Positions 42,113 through 53,196 of a DNA stretch of 64,000 nucleotides are shown piece after piece. The translations under genes were made by a program, and so were the position numbers. Numbering within the stretch: position 1 is the stretch's first letter; the number at the start of each line of letters is the position of its first letter. This DNA comes from Chryseosolibacter sp044507775 (GTDB lineage: Bacteria > Bacteroidota > Bacteroidia > Cytophagales > Cyclobacteriaceae). Below the pieces are notes generated by a model that worked only from the letters and a program-made list of their open reading frames with translations, did not search any database and was not told the DNA's origin. The DNA lies in contig JBIQIY010000006.1 of the NCBI GenBank assembly GCA_044507775.1, forward strand, positions 144,896-208,895, in the 5' to 3' direction.

Positions 42113-43765
42113 ATGCTACCAACCGCGAACCCGATCGAATCTCCCAGCTGGCAAAAACTTGAGATGATTTTCCTTACCATGCAGGCCACACATCTGCGCG
42201 AGTTATTCGAAGAAGATCCGGCGCGGTTTGAAAAATTCAGTGTTCAGTTTGAGGATCTGCTGGTCGACTACTCCAAGAATATTATCAATGAGGAGGTACT
42301 GAAGCTACTTGTGCAACTCGCAACCGAGGTGGGCGTCCGCGAAGCGATCGATGCTATGTTTCGCGGCGAAAAGATCAATCGCACGGAAAATCGTTCAGTG
42401 CTTCACACGGCATTGCGCAACCGGTCGAATACGCCGGTGATGGTGGATGATGAAGATGTGATGCCTGAAGTAAACCGCGTTCTGGACCAGATGCGGTTGT
42501 TTAGCGAGAAGTTACGCAACGGTGAATGGAAGGGCTACTCAGGTAAAGCGATTAAATCCGTCGTCAATATCGGTATCGGTGGTTCCGACCTCGGCCCTGT
42601 AATGGTGACGGAAGCGCTTCGCCCCTACTGGTCCCACATCACGCCGTATTTTGTTTCGAACGTGGACGGTACGCACATAGCCGAGACGTTGAAGAAGGTG
42701 GATCCGGAAACAACATTGTTTATCATCGCCTCCAAAACTTTTACCACACAGGAGACGATGACCAATGCTGAAACAGCGCGGTCCTGGTTTCTGGAGAAAA
42801 CCCAAAACCAGGGAGACGTTGCCAAACATTTTGTCGCGGTCTCGACGAACACAGAGGCCGTGACCGGATTTGGAATCGCTCCTGAAAATATGTTTGTCTT
42901 TTGGGACTGGGTTGGGGGTCGCTATTCCCTTTGGTCTTCCATTGGTTTGTCCATTGTCTGCACGATCGGATTTGACAATTTTCTCCAGCTGCTGGAAGGA
43001 GGACACGCGATGGACAAGCATTTCAAAGACACGCCCTTTGAGAAAAATCTTCCCGTGATACTGGCGCTCATCGGCATCTGGTATAACAACTTTTTCGGAG
43101 CTGCCTCGGAGGCAATTCTCCCCTACGACCAGTATCTCCACCGCTTCGCGGCATATTTTCAGCAGGGAAACATGGAGAGCAACGGAAAATCGGTGGACCG
43201 CAATGGCCATCCCGTCATGTATCAGACCGGTCCGATTATATGGGGCGAGCCGGGCACCAACGGACAGCACGCATTTTACCAACTGATTCACCAGGGTACC
43301 AAGTTAATCCCCTGTGACTTTCTGGCGCCGGCGATCAGTCACAATCCGATTTCCGATCATCACGATAAACTCTTGTCGAACTTCTTTGCCCAGACAGAAG
43401 CGCTTATGCATGGAAAAACCGCTGAAGAAGTAAGCAGCGAGCTTTCGAACGCGGGAATACCGGAAAGCGAACTGGCATTTCAAACTGCATTCCGGGTGTT
43501 CGAAGGCAACCGGCCGAGTAACTCCATGCTTTTCAAAGAGCTCACTCCCCGGACGCTGGGTTCTCTCATTGCGATGTACGAACACAAGATCTTTGTACAG
43601 GGAATTATATGGAATATTTACAGCTTCGATCAATGGGGTGTTGAACTCGGGAAGGTGCTTGCAAAAAAGATACTGCCCGAGTTGAAGAACCCGGGCGCTG
43701 TCACCGCGCATGACGCGTCGACAAACGGCCTGATCAACTATTTCAAACGTTTGAAATTCAGCTGA
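42113..43765 (+). CDS. pgi: Glucose-6-phosphate isomerase
   Basis: The 550-residue protein is the long, E. coli-type isomerase. Conserved parts are SVVNIGIGGSDLGPVMVTEAL, the sugar-phosphate site IIASKTFTTQETMTNA, WDWVGGRYSLWSSIGL, GEPGTNGQHAFYQLIHQG and the C-terminal IWNIYSFDQWGVELGKVLAKKI. It interconverts glucose 6-phosphate and fructose 6-phosphate. The gene follows the tex terminator and precedes pfkA and a ROK kinase on the same strand, forming an upper-glycolysis cluster next to the alpha-glucan operon. The gap to pfkA is 60 bases, so they may be co-transcribed. Confidence 0.97.
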   Translation: MLPTANPIESPSWQKLEMIFLTMQATHLRELFEEDPARFEKFSVQFEDLLVDYSKNIINEEVLKLLVQLATEVGVREAIDAMFRGEKINRTENRSVLHTALRNRSNTPVMVDDEDVMPEVNRVLDQMRLFSEKLRNGEWKGYSGKAIKSVVNIGIGGSDLGPVMVTEALRPYWSHITPYFVSNVDGTHIAETLKKVDPETTLFIIASKTFTTQETMTNAETARSWFLEKTQNQGDVAKHFVAVSTNTEAVTGFGIAPENMFVFWDWVGGRYSLWSSIGLSIVCTIGFDNFLQLLEGGHAMDKHFKDTPFEKNLPVILALIGIWYNNFFGAASEAILPYDQYLHRFAAYFQQGNMESNGKSVDRNGHPVMYQTGPIIWGEPGTNGQHAFYQLIHQGTKLIPCDFLAPAISHNPISDHHDKLLSNFFAQTEALMHGKTAEEVSSELSNAGIPESELAFQTAFRVFEGNRPSNSMLFKELTPRTLGSLIAMYEHKIFVQGIIWNIYSFDQWGVELGKVLAKKILPELKNPGAVTAHDASTNGLINYFKRLKFS

Positions 43766-43825
43766 TTAAATTGTTTATGGTAAAGTGAAATACATCTTTT
43801 ATTTTTAGCGAATTTTTAAGTTTAA

Positions 43826-44812
43826 ATGGATAACAATATTGCTAAGGTCGGCGTGTTCACATCGGGTGGCGATGCTCCCGGAATGAATGCGGCCATACGT
43901 GCTGTCGTTCGTGCATGCGCCTACTACAAGAAGGAGGCTTACGGTATCATGCGCGGCTATGAAGGGATGATTGAGGGCGACCTTGTCAAACTCGGGCCAC
44001 GCTCGGTAGGAAATATCATTCAGCGGGGCGGCACGATCCTCAAGACTGCGCGCAGTGAAGAATTCAAGACGGTCGAAGGGCGTAAACGCGCTTACGACAA
44101 TCTCAAGGAGGAAGGTATTGATGCGCTCGTGGCGATCGGTGGCGACGGCACATTTTCCGGTCTTCATAAATTCAATCAGGAGCACGGTTTGCCTTCGATC
44201 TGTATTCCGGGTACAATCGACAACGATATCCCCGGGACCGATTTTACGATCGGTTATGACACGGCCACCAACACCGCGGTAGACGCAATAGACAAGATCC
44301 GCGACACGGCGCTGTCGCATAACAGACTTTTCTTTATCGAGGTGATGGGAAGAAACTCGGGTTACATTGCCATGAACAGCGGCATCGCCGGTGGTGCGAC
44401 CGCGATCATTCTGCCCGAAGAAGATATGACCTTTGACCAGCTCTTTCAGTTGCTGGGCGCCGAAAAGGATACGAGCAAGAAGTCGAACCTGATCGTTGTG
44501 GCAGAAGGTTCGAAGATCGGTGATGCAAACTCACTCGCTAAAAGAGTAGCCGAGCGGTCGTCATACTTCGACATAAAAGTAACGATCCTTGGACACCTGC
44601 AACGAGGCGGTACTCCGACCTATTTTGACCGCGTCCTGGCAAGCAGAATGGGTATCGCGGCAGTCGAAGGCCTCTTGAGCGGAAAGCGTGACGCCATGGT
44701 CGGCGTAAAAAACAATGAAATAGTTTACAACGATTTCGATTCGATCGCCAAGGAAAAATTTCATCAGATCGATTCGGAAGCGCTGAGGATTGCAAAAATT
44801 CTCTCCATATAA
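43826..44812 (+). CDS. pfkA: ATP-dependent 6-phosphofructokinase
   Basis: The 328-residue protein shows VGVFTSGGDAPGMNAAIRAVVR, the ATP site GGDGTFSGLHKF, the catalytic PGTIDNDI..TDFTIGYDTA (Asp base) and EVMGRNSGYIA for fructose 6-phosphate binding, with LGHLQRGGTPTYFDRVLASRMG near the end. The Gly after GGDG favours ATP rather than pyrophosphate as donor. It is the committed step of glycolysis and in relatives is controlled by allosteric effectors. A TAAGTTTA sequence just before the ATG is a near-match to the promoter box. The ROK kinase gene follows after 11 bases, implying an operon. Confidence 0.96.
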   Translation: MDNNIAKVGVFTSGGDAPGMNAAIRAVVRACAYYKKEAYGIMRGYEGMIEGDLVKLGPRSVGNIIQRGGTILKTARSEEFKTVEGRKRAYDNLKEEGIDALVAIGGDGTFSGLHKFNQEHGLPSICIPGTIDNDIPGTDFTIGYDTATNTAVDAIDKIRDTALSHNRLFFIEVMGRNSGYIAMNSGIAGGATAIILPEEDMTFDQLFQLLGAEKDTSKKSNLIVVAEGSKIGDANSLAKRVAERSSYFDIKVTILGHLQRGGTPTYFDRVLASRMGIAAVEGLLSGKRDAMVGVKNNEIVYNDFDSIAKEKFHQIDSEALRIAKILSI

Positions 44813-44823
44813 ATCAACGCGAA

Positions 44824-45825
44824 ATGAAAGAGCTAACGATTGGGATTGACATCGGTGGAACAAATACCAAGTACGGTATTGTCGACCGCGGGGGGCAGGT
44901 CGTTTACCAGGGAAGCATTAAGACTGCGCAGTACGAAGAGTTCAGGGACTACTTCAAAGGCTTGGCGCAGGCGCTTCGAGACGGAATTTCGCACGTTAAA
45001 GGAGAACACAAGATATTGGGTGTAGGCGTCGGCGCGGCCAACGGCAATTACTACAAAGGCACCATCGAGCGCGCAACCAACCTTCCCTGGAAAGGGATTA
45101 TTCCCCTGGCCGACATGATTACTGAAGAGTTTCAGATACCGGCAATTGTCACTAACGACGCCAATGCGGCCGCAGTAGGCGAAATGGTATATGGGTCTGC
45201 AAAGGGCATGAAAGACTTCATTGTCATAACACTGGGAACCGGTCTCGGAAGCGGTTTTGTCGCCAACGGTCAGCTGCTCAATGGAAAGCACGGAATAGCC
45301 GGTGAGGTTGGACATACCAGCGTTAACCCGGCCGGCCGCTATTGCAACTGCGGCAAGCGCGGCTGTCTCGAAACGTATGTATCGGCTACCGGGATCAGGA
45401 GAACGGTTTACAAGCTGCTGGCAGATCATTTGGAAGATAGCGAGCTGCGAGGGATCAGCTTTGACAACCTGAATACGAAGATGATCACCGATGCCGCAGT
45501 TCGCGGAGATATTGTCGCCCTGGCGGCCTTTGAATACACGGGGCGAATTCTTGGGATGAAGCTCGCCGAAACGGTGGTACACACTGATCCGGAAGCTATC
45601 TTCCTTTTCGGAGGACTTTCGCTCGCGGGAGACCTGATCTTCAAGCCGACTATTCGTCACATGGAAGCCAACCTGATGCCTCTCTTCCGAGGGAAAATCA
45701 AGGTGCTGCCCTCGGGTCTGCAAAATCAGGCCGCCCCTATTCTCGGCGCAAGCAGCCTGGTTTGGAATTACCTCGACAACATCGTTCAGCATCCTGAAGC
45801 GAGCACCCAGATAGTTCAACACTAG
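44824..45825 (+). CDS. ROK-family sugar kinase, probable glucokinase
   Basis: The 333-residue protein has the ATP-binding start IGIDIGGTNTKYGIVD, TLGTGLGSGFV, the catalytic TNDANAAAVGE and the ROK zinc motif GRYCNCGKRGCLETYVSATG with three cysteines. Its place directly after pfkA and pgi, and in a Bacteroidota genome, makes glucose the most likely substrate, giving glucose 6-phosphate. Other hexoses such as fructose or GlcNAc are possible because ROK specificity is not readable from these motifs. It has no DNA-binding domain, so it is not a ROK repressor. The transcript probably ends in the 107-base gap before the T9SS cargo gene. Confidence 0.88.
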   Translation: MKELTIGIDIGGTNTKYGIVDRGGQVVYQGSIKTAQYEEFRDYFKGLAQALRDGISHVKGEHKILGVGVGAANGNYYKGTIERATNLPWKGIIPLADMITEEFQIPAIVTNDANAAAVGEMVYGSAKGMKDFIVITLGTGLGSGFVANGQLLNGKHGIAGEVGHTSVNPAGRYCNCGKRGCLETYVSATGIRRTVYKLLADHLEDSELRGISFDNLNTKMITDAAVRGDIVALAAFEYTGRILGMKLAETVVHTDPEAIFLFGGLSLAGDLIFKPTIRHMEANLMPLFRGKIKVLPSGLQNQAAPILGASSLVWNYLDNIVQHPEASTQIVQH

Positions 45826-45932
45826 AGCATCTCAGGTTCGAAGCGGCATACTTTTTTACAGGTATGTTGGGTTAGTATTGTCTTTGAACGACCTCAAAGA
45901 GCGAGAACTGCTATTCCCGAAGCACCGCTGCG

Positions 45933-47519
45933 ATGAAATCCTTTCTACTGTTAGTTCTGTTTGGTTCATTGGCCTTTTATGCCTCGGCGCAGGGTCCCAA
46001 GACGCAGCCGAGGATTGTAGCGCAGTCTGCAATCAGCACAACCGAGGATCATAGTATCACCATAGAGATGGAGGATCTGATCGTTACAGACGCGGATGAC
46101 TGGTTCTATCCCTGGGGCTTTTCCATGACGCTGCATCCGGGCGAACACTATACTTTTCAGGGGCATGTAGTTACGCCGGAGCCGGACTTTTTCGGCAAAC
46201 TGGCTGTCCGGGTTACCGTTAATGACGGCGAGAGCGACAGCAAGCCCTACCCTCTTGAGATCGATGTTCTCCCGGAGAACGACAAACCTGTAATCACCGG
46301 ACATGCCGCCCTGACCATCAATGAAGGCCAGGCATTGACAATTCTTCCCTCTCACCTGAAAGTGACGGATCCCGACAATAAGTATCCCGGTGACTTTACG
46401 CTACATGTTTACCCCGGCGCGAACTATTCGTTGGATGGCAATCAGGTCACGCCGGATATTGGCTTTTCCGGAACGCTCAGCGTGGCTGTAACGGTGAATG
46501 ACGGCACCGTAGATTCAGATCTCTATGCGCTGCCTGTGACCGTGAAGGCGGTCGATCGCGCGCCTCGTATCACCGGGCAGGTTACACTACAGGTTGATGA
46601 GGACCAGTCCCTTGAGATAAAGCTTTCTGATCTCACCGTGGTGGATGAAGACGACAATTATCCCAATGGCTTTACGCTTAATATACAGCCCGGGAAAGAC
46701 TATGCAGTATCCCGTTCAACGGTTACTCCTGCCAGCAATTTCTTTGGAAAGCTGACCGTCGGCGTCACGGTCAATGATGGGAAGAATATCAGCAAGCCCT
46801 TCGATCTCGCGATAACCGTCACTCCGGTCAATGACATTCCCGTTTTGACGAGTCTGGAGACGGAGCCTGTTTATTACAACTCCCCGGACGTCCCGGTAGC
46901 TGTGACCAATAGTGTTTCCGTTGTGGAGGTGGATGGCGATAGTATCATGTTTGCTGAAGTAGGATTTGTGGCGGGTGAATACCAGGCGACTGCAGATCAA
47001 CTGGTATTTACGCCGGAACCGAACAGCAGGATCAGGGGTGTTTTCGATGTGAATACGGGCATCATGACGCTGTTGGGGCAAGCGTCTCCGGCGAGTTACA
47101 CCCGGGCTATCCGACTTGTGCAGTACAGGAATGTTGTTCCCTCCGCCGGAGTGAATAAGACCTTATACTTTTCGGTAAACGACGGAAAATCAGACAGCGA
47201 ACGCGTCGTGCGAGACCTTGTTTTCGGACAGGCGGCAGTGGCACTGGACATTCCCACGGCGTTTACTCCGAACGGCGATCTGTCGAATGATACATGGAAG
47301 ATCATCCCACTGAAAAGCGAGGAAGAATATGCGGGTGCCCGTGTCCGGGTATACAACAAAGCCGGCGCCGTAGTGTATGAATCGGTAGGCTTTAACAAGG
47401 AATGGGATGGGCGCCTCAACGGTGAATTACTCCCCGCAGACACTTACTTCTACACCATCGATCTCAACACCAATTCGCCGGAAGGTTATCTCCGCGGACT
47501 GGTTACGATCCTGAGGTGA
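45933..47519 (+). CDS. Secreted repeat protein with T9SS type B (gliding-motility-associated) C-terminal domain
   Basis: The 528-residue protein has a signal peptide (MKSFLLLVLFGSLAFYASAQ) and three tandem repeats of about 95 residues (roughly 24-115, 116-207, 208-302). Each has a 'TEDHSITIEMEDLIVTDADD' type acidic motif, a PG.(N/H/D)Y segment and a 'VTVNDG' end, like cadherin-type or Ig-like repeats with Ca-binding acidic loops. A fourth divergent unit follows. The C-terminus (about 430-528) is IPTAFTPNGDLSNDTWKI... VRVYNKAGAVVYES... GELLPADTYFYTIDLN, the CHU_C/type B T9SS sorting signal. It should be exported by the type IX system to the cell surface or medium, perhaps as an adhesin. Confidence 0.88.
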   Translation: MKSFLLLVLFGSLAFYASAQGPKTQPRIVAQSAISTTEDHSITIEMEDLIVTDADDWFYPWGFSMTLHPGEHYTFQGHVVTPEPDFFGKLAVRVTVNDGESDSKPYPLEIDVLPENDKPVITGHAALTINEGQALTILPSHLKVTDPDNKYPGDFTLHVYPGANYSLDGNQVTPDIGFSGTLSVAVTVNDGTVDSDLYALPVTVKAVDRAPRITGQVTLQVDEDQSLEIKLSDLTVVDEDDNYPNGFTLNIQPGKDYAVSRSTVTPASNFFGKLTVGVTVNDGKNISKPFDLAITVTPVNDIPVLTSLETEPVYYNSPDVPVAVTNSVSVVEVDGDSIMFAEVGFVAGEYQATADQLVFTPEPNSRIRGVFDVNTGIMTLLGQASPASYTRAIRLVQYRNVVPSAGVNKTLYFSVNDGKSDSERVVRDLVFGQAAVALDIPTAFTPNGDLSNDTWKIIPLKSEEEYAGARVRVYNKAGAVVYESVGFNKEWDGRLNGELLPADTYFYTIDLNTNSPEGYLRGLVTILR

Positions 47520-47536
47520 ACTTCCCGGCCACAACT

Positions 47537-48613
47537 TTATTTCAGCTTAAACTCGAACTCATCGTCGGCGGATTTTCTCCAGGCGAGGTGTGCAGTTGAC
47601 GGCGAAATGGCAAACAATGGCGAGTACGTTTTCACTTTAACCGTGACACCATCCGGCATGAACTCAAGGTACCGGAGCCAGCCATCCCCTCCGTTGCCAT
47701 GCCAGCCGCCGCCGAGTGCCTGGGCATTGAACACCATCTGTGTAACGGTCTCGCCATCCGCTTTTTTGTCTTGTTTAAATGCAACGTGCGCTTTCGGATT
47801 GTCGGGAGCGCCGATGTGCCCTGCGATGACCATGGCGACGTTCGCGGATGGATTGATCAGTTTTTCCCAGATGGCCTGTCCATAGTTTGCGTTGGTGATC
47901 GGATAGTTCTCTTTCACAATCCGCTCATTCTTTGAATTCATATAGGAATGCGTGAGCACTACGACACGGTGGTCTTTATACTTCTCCTGGCCGATTGCTT
48001 TTGCCGCCCACTCGAGCACTTCATTCCGCGGGGCAAACTCGAGGTTAAGGAACAGATACGCGATACCCTTGGGGTCCACAAACTCGAAAAGTGCGTTGGC
48101 CAAAGTAGGCATACCCTCCGCATTGTAAAAATATTCCCGCAGCATCCGCTCGTTCAGCGCGTTTCGATCTGCGGTGATATGGTGGTCGTAGTTCGTATGG
48201 CGGTTCTCGACACTCTTATATCCAAAGTCGTGATTGCCGGCGGCCAAAACATATCGGACGTTGTTGTCAAGTCTTGAAAACGACCGGTCGATTGCGCGCC
48301 ATTGGTTGAGGCTGCTTTGATTTCCGCTCGGACCCTCGCCTCTGAGAACGTTGTTTTGCTCGACGAGGTCTCCGGTGCAAAGAACCATTCGGATCTTCAG
48401 CGGTTCGATATTCTCCGCTACCCATCCGGTCATGAGTTCGAAGATCCCCTGATTGCGTTCGAACTTCATGTAGGTCTGGGGATCCGGTAACAAAACAAGC
48501 GTCCAGCTTTCCGGATTCTCAAGTCGGGGAGCGTCTGATTTTTGTTGAGCATTCGCGCAAAACGCAAGGAGAATAAGAGCAGAAAACAAGCAGCCCGATA
48601 ATTTCTTGATCAT
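47537..48613 (-). CDS. Secreted calcineurin-like metallophosphoesterase
   Basis: The 358-residue protein has a signal peptide (MIKKLSGCLFSALILLAFCANAQ). The two-metal site is seen in VLLPDPQTY, CTGDLVEQNN, LAAGNHDFG, VVVLTHSYMN and VIAGHIGAP, the standard order of calcineurin-like phosphoesterases. Only DPQ replaces the usual DxH at the first site, a variant found in a subgroup of secreted members. The substrate may be a phosphate ester outside the cell, but is unknown. It is convergent with the T9SS cargo gene with 17 bases between, and upstream lies the 3' end of the alpha-glucan operon on the same strand, 133 bases away. Confidence 0.88.
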   Translation of the reverse strand: MIKKLSGCLFSALILLAFCANAQQKSDAPRLENPESWTLVLLPDPQTYMKFERNQGIFELMTGWVAENIEPLKIRMVLCTGDLVEQNNVLRGEGPSGNQSSLNQWRAIDRSFSRLDNNVRYVLAAGNHDFGYKSVENRHTNYDHHITADRNALNERMLREYFYNAEGMPTLANALFEFVDPKGIAYLFLNLEFAPRNEVLEWAAKAIGQEKYKDHRVVVLTHSYMNSKNERIVKENYPITNANYGQAIWEKLINPSANVAMVIAGHIGAPDNPKAHVAFKQDKKADGETVTQMVFNAQALGGGWHGNGGDGWLRYLEFMPDGVTVKVKTYSPLFAISPSTAHLAWRKSADDEFEFKLK

Positions 48614-48746
48614 GTCGGTATAGGATAGTTTTAACAGAGATTTATAGCGGGAACATCCCGATTGTCAAGATCTGTAAGTCTTGGCAAATAGTCAACAGAT
48701 CATAAAAGTATAGTCCGTATACCGGATTGAGGCACGTTCACTTTCA

Positions 48747-51137
48747 TCAGACCTTTACGCCCATGTTTTCTCCGAGCAGGGTGAACTGGTGCATCCATTC
48801 GGGCGACCGTGAATCGTTGTCCGCGCTATCTCGCCAAATTTCAAAGTAGAGGTTCTGACTGCGATATAAATTGGGGCGAAGGTTGAACCTGACCATCAAG
48901 GGAAACAAGCGGTTTAGTCGTTCAATGCGCTTGAGACTTTCCCGCTCGGCAGCGAGGCGCTTCAGTTCCTTAAAAATACTCTCGCCTGCGAGGTGCTCCA
49001 CTTTTCCGGGATCCTCAATGCGAAGGTCCCACATTACAAGTTCCGACATGACGCGTTCTACCGTCCGGATGTTTATCTTCTCCGTCTGAAAGCACTTCAG
49101 CAAGTCAGCATTGAGAATATATTCAAAAGAGGTTTTGTAGGCATTCGGTATGGGAATTCCATTGTTGGCCAACGCCATCACCAGCGGATAGTCGCGGTTG
49201 TAGATCCGGCGGAGGGATTCCTCCAGGTCAAGCATGCTCTGACGCGTTATGAAGTTGAAAACCTTGCGCTTTTCATCTTGGAACAACTCCCAGATGGTGT
49301 ACTTCTCGGGCCCGAAATAAGTCTGCATGAGGCCAATGACGTCACCTAGCCGTGCCTCTTCGAAGGCGGCGATCATTCGCGCTTGCATGCTTGCGAACTT
49401 TTCCTCCTCCATATCGAGCGAGATATTCCCGATGATATTGTGCTTGCCCATGTAGATCACCGCAAAGGCGAAACGCTTTTCCGAGCGCGTTACGTTCGAT
49501 CGGACCTTGGTCACTCCCAGCACGAGCTTCTGCTCCCCTGCTTCCTTGCGTATGAATATTTCATTGGCGGTCGAATAGTTGAACACCGGGAATGATTCCA
49601 GGTCTTCTTCAAAAATCGATGCTACAGCGTAATGCATGCCCACGCGTTGCAGGTTGATTTTGGAAGGCAGGACAAATTTAGTGTATACGTTGGAGGCGTT
49701 GGCGAGTGTTGCCACGTTGCTTGGGACGTGCTCAAGCCGCTTGCGAAACTCAAGTTCGAGGTTCGCTTCGCTGATCTGGCTCACCAGCTGCATGGCCCGG
49801 CAAGCGTACTGCATGATCTGCGTCGTTTCAATACCGGAAACCTCGTCAAAGAACCACCCGCAACTTGTATACATCAGCATGGCGTTCCGCTGGACTTCCA
49901 TGATGCGCAGCGCCCTTTGTGGTTCGATGGCCTGGCTGCAATGATCGCGCAGGAACCGGCGTATAGTGTCATCGTTACGACGAAGGATGACATTCACATA
50001 GTCATTTCGCGCCGCCCACGGATCCTTGAAAATCCGGGAAGCTTCCCTTTCGAATATTTTTACCAACTCATCGCGCAGCCAGTCGAGTGTTTCGCGGAGG
50101 GGTTTTCGCCACTGCTGATTCCAGCCCGGCTTTCCTCCGGTATTGCATCCGCAGTCATTCCTCCATCGCTCGACCCCATGCACGCAGCTCCAGGAACTGT
50201 CTTCATGGATCTGAGCTTCGTAGACCGGCGCCTGCAGGGAAAGAAAGTGACCGTAGTTCGTAAGCTTGATCGTGGAATTTTGTTCAATGTAATCCAGGCA
50301 GAACGCGAGCGCCATGTCGCCGTGCTTATGGTGATGTCCGTAGGTCTCTCCATCAGTAGCGACATGACATAGCTGCAGTTCTGAAGCGTTCTTATCGAAT
50401 GCATGGATCAGCCGGTCCGCCAGCTTGCGCCCGTCGTTCAGCAGTCCGTCAAAGGCGACCGCCTGTGAGATATCACCATCATAAAAGAACAACACGATGC
50501 TGTTGCCCGAAGGAAGTGTACACCGATACGGGCGCTTGGTGTCAAAGCCTTTTTCTGCAGGTGTCCACTCCGTCTCCCCGATGCGACGGAAAGCCCGCGC
50601 CTGCCTGGGCGCAAGAACAGTGAACTTGATATCATGTTTGGCAAGCAACTCGAGCGATTCGGTATCCACAGCCGTTTCGGCCAGCCACATGCCCTCGGGT
50701 ATGCGATTAAACCGGTGCACGAAGTCTCGAATACCCCACACGATCTGCGTTTCTTTGTCGTGCGTTGAGGCAAGCGGCATTATTATGTGATTATACACCT
50801 GAGCAATCGCAGAGCCGTGACCATCAAATGCCTCGACGCTTTGACGATCGGCGTCAAGAATCGCTTCATACGTTTCCGGATCGTTCTGTTCCATCCAGGA
50901 AAGCAACGTCGGACCGAAATTGAAACTGATCTTCGAATAATTGTTGACGATGTTTGTTATCGCTCCCTTGTCATTCAGGATGCGCGATGCCGTATTGGGG
51001 CCGTAGCATTCTGCGGCGATCCGCTCGTTCCAATCGTGGTACGGATGGGCAGAGTCTTGAACTTCAATAACTTCCAGCCAGGCATTTTCGCGGGGTGGTT
51101 GGTAGAAATGCCCGTGAACGCAAATATATTTTTCCAA
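48747..51137 (-). CDS. GH57 glycoside hydrolase with DUF3536 domain
   Basis: The 796-residue protein starts with the GH57 motif CVHGHFYQPPREN (residues 6-18). The catalytic nucleophile is in GMWLAETAVD (Glu154), and the second conserved Asp lies in HVATDGETYGHHH (Asp262). The C-terminal half is the DUF3536 helical region. There is no signal peptide, so it acts in the cytoplasm. GH57 enzymes act on alpha-glucans as amylase, 4-alpha-glucanotransferase or branching enzyme; for this subtype the reaction is not settled. It is the last gene of the six-gene alpha-glucan operon, 40 bases after glgB, which suggests a glycogen-trimming or branching role. Confidence 0.85.
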   Translation of the reverse strand: MEKYICVHGHFYQPPRENAWLEVIEVQDSAHPYHDWNERIAAECYGPNTASRILNDKGAITNIVNNYSKISFNFGPTLLSWMEQNDPETYEAILDADRQSVEAFDGHGSAIAQVYNHIIMPLASTHDKETQIVWGIRDFVHRFNRIPEGMWLAETAVDTESLELLAKHDIKFTVLAPRQARAFRRIGETEWTPAEKGFDTKRPYRCTLPSGNSIVLFFYDGDISQAVAFDGLLNDGRKLADRLIHAFDKNASELQLCHVATDGETYGHHHKHGDMALAFCLDYIEQNSTIKLTNYGHFLSLQAPVYEAQIHEDSSWSCVHGVERWRNDCGCNTGGKPGWNQQWRKPLRETLDWLRDELVKIFEREASRIFKDPWAARNDYVNVILRRNDDTIRRFLRDHCSQAIEPQRALRIMEVQRNAMLMYTSCGWFFDEVSGIETTQIMQYACRAMQLVSQISEANLELEFRKRLEHVPSNVATLANASNVYTKFVLPSKINLQRVGMHYAVASIFEEDLESFPVFNYSTANEIFIRKEAGEQKLVLGVTKVRSNVTRSEKRFAFAVIYMGKHNIIGNISLDMEEEKFASMQARMIAAFEEARLGDVIGLMQTYFGPEKYTIWELFQDEKRKVFNFITRQSMLDLEESLRRIYNRDYPLVMALANNGIPIPNAYKTSFEYILNADLLKCFQTEKINIRTVERVMSELVMWDLRIEDPGKVEHLAGESIFKELKRLAAERESLKRIERLNRLFPLMVRFNLRPNLYRSQNLYFEIWRDSADNDSRSPEWMHQFTLLGENMGVKV

Positions 51138-51177
51138 AAGTTGTTTTTTTAACGGTACAGATTAAGCGGTCGAAACA

Positions 51178-53151
<1,974 letters not shown>

Positions 53152-53196
53152 GTTTGAATTGGTTTCGAGCGGCCTTTATCAACGACTGCCTGTCTA

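Noticed and set aside
42539..43291. 250-codon minus-strand open frame inside pgi
   Set aside because: Shadow of a conserved gene with no domain of its own.
44833..45822. 329-codon minus-strand open frame opposite the ROK kinase
   Set aside because: The plus-strand gene has all ROK motifs; the antisense translation looks random and follows its codon periodicity.
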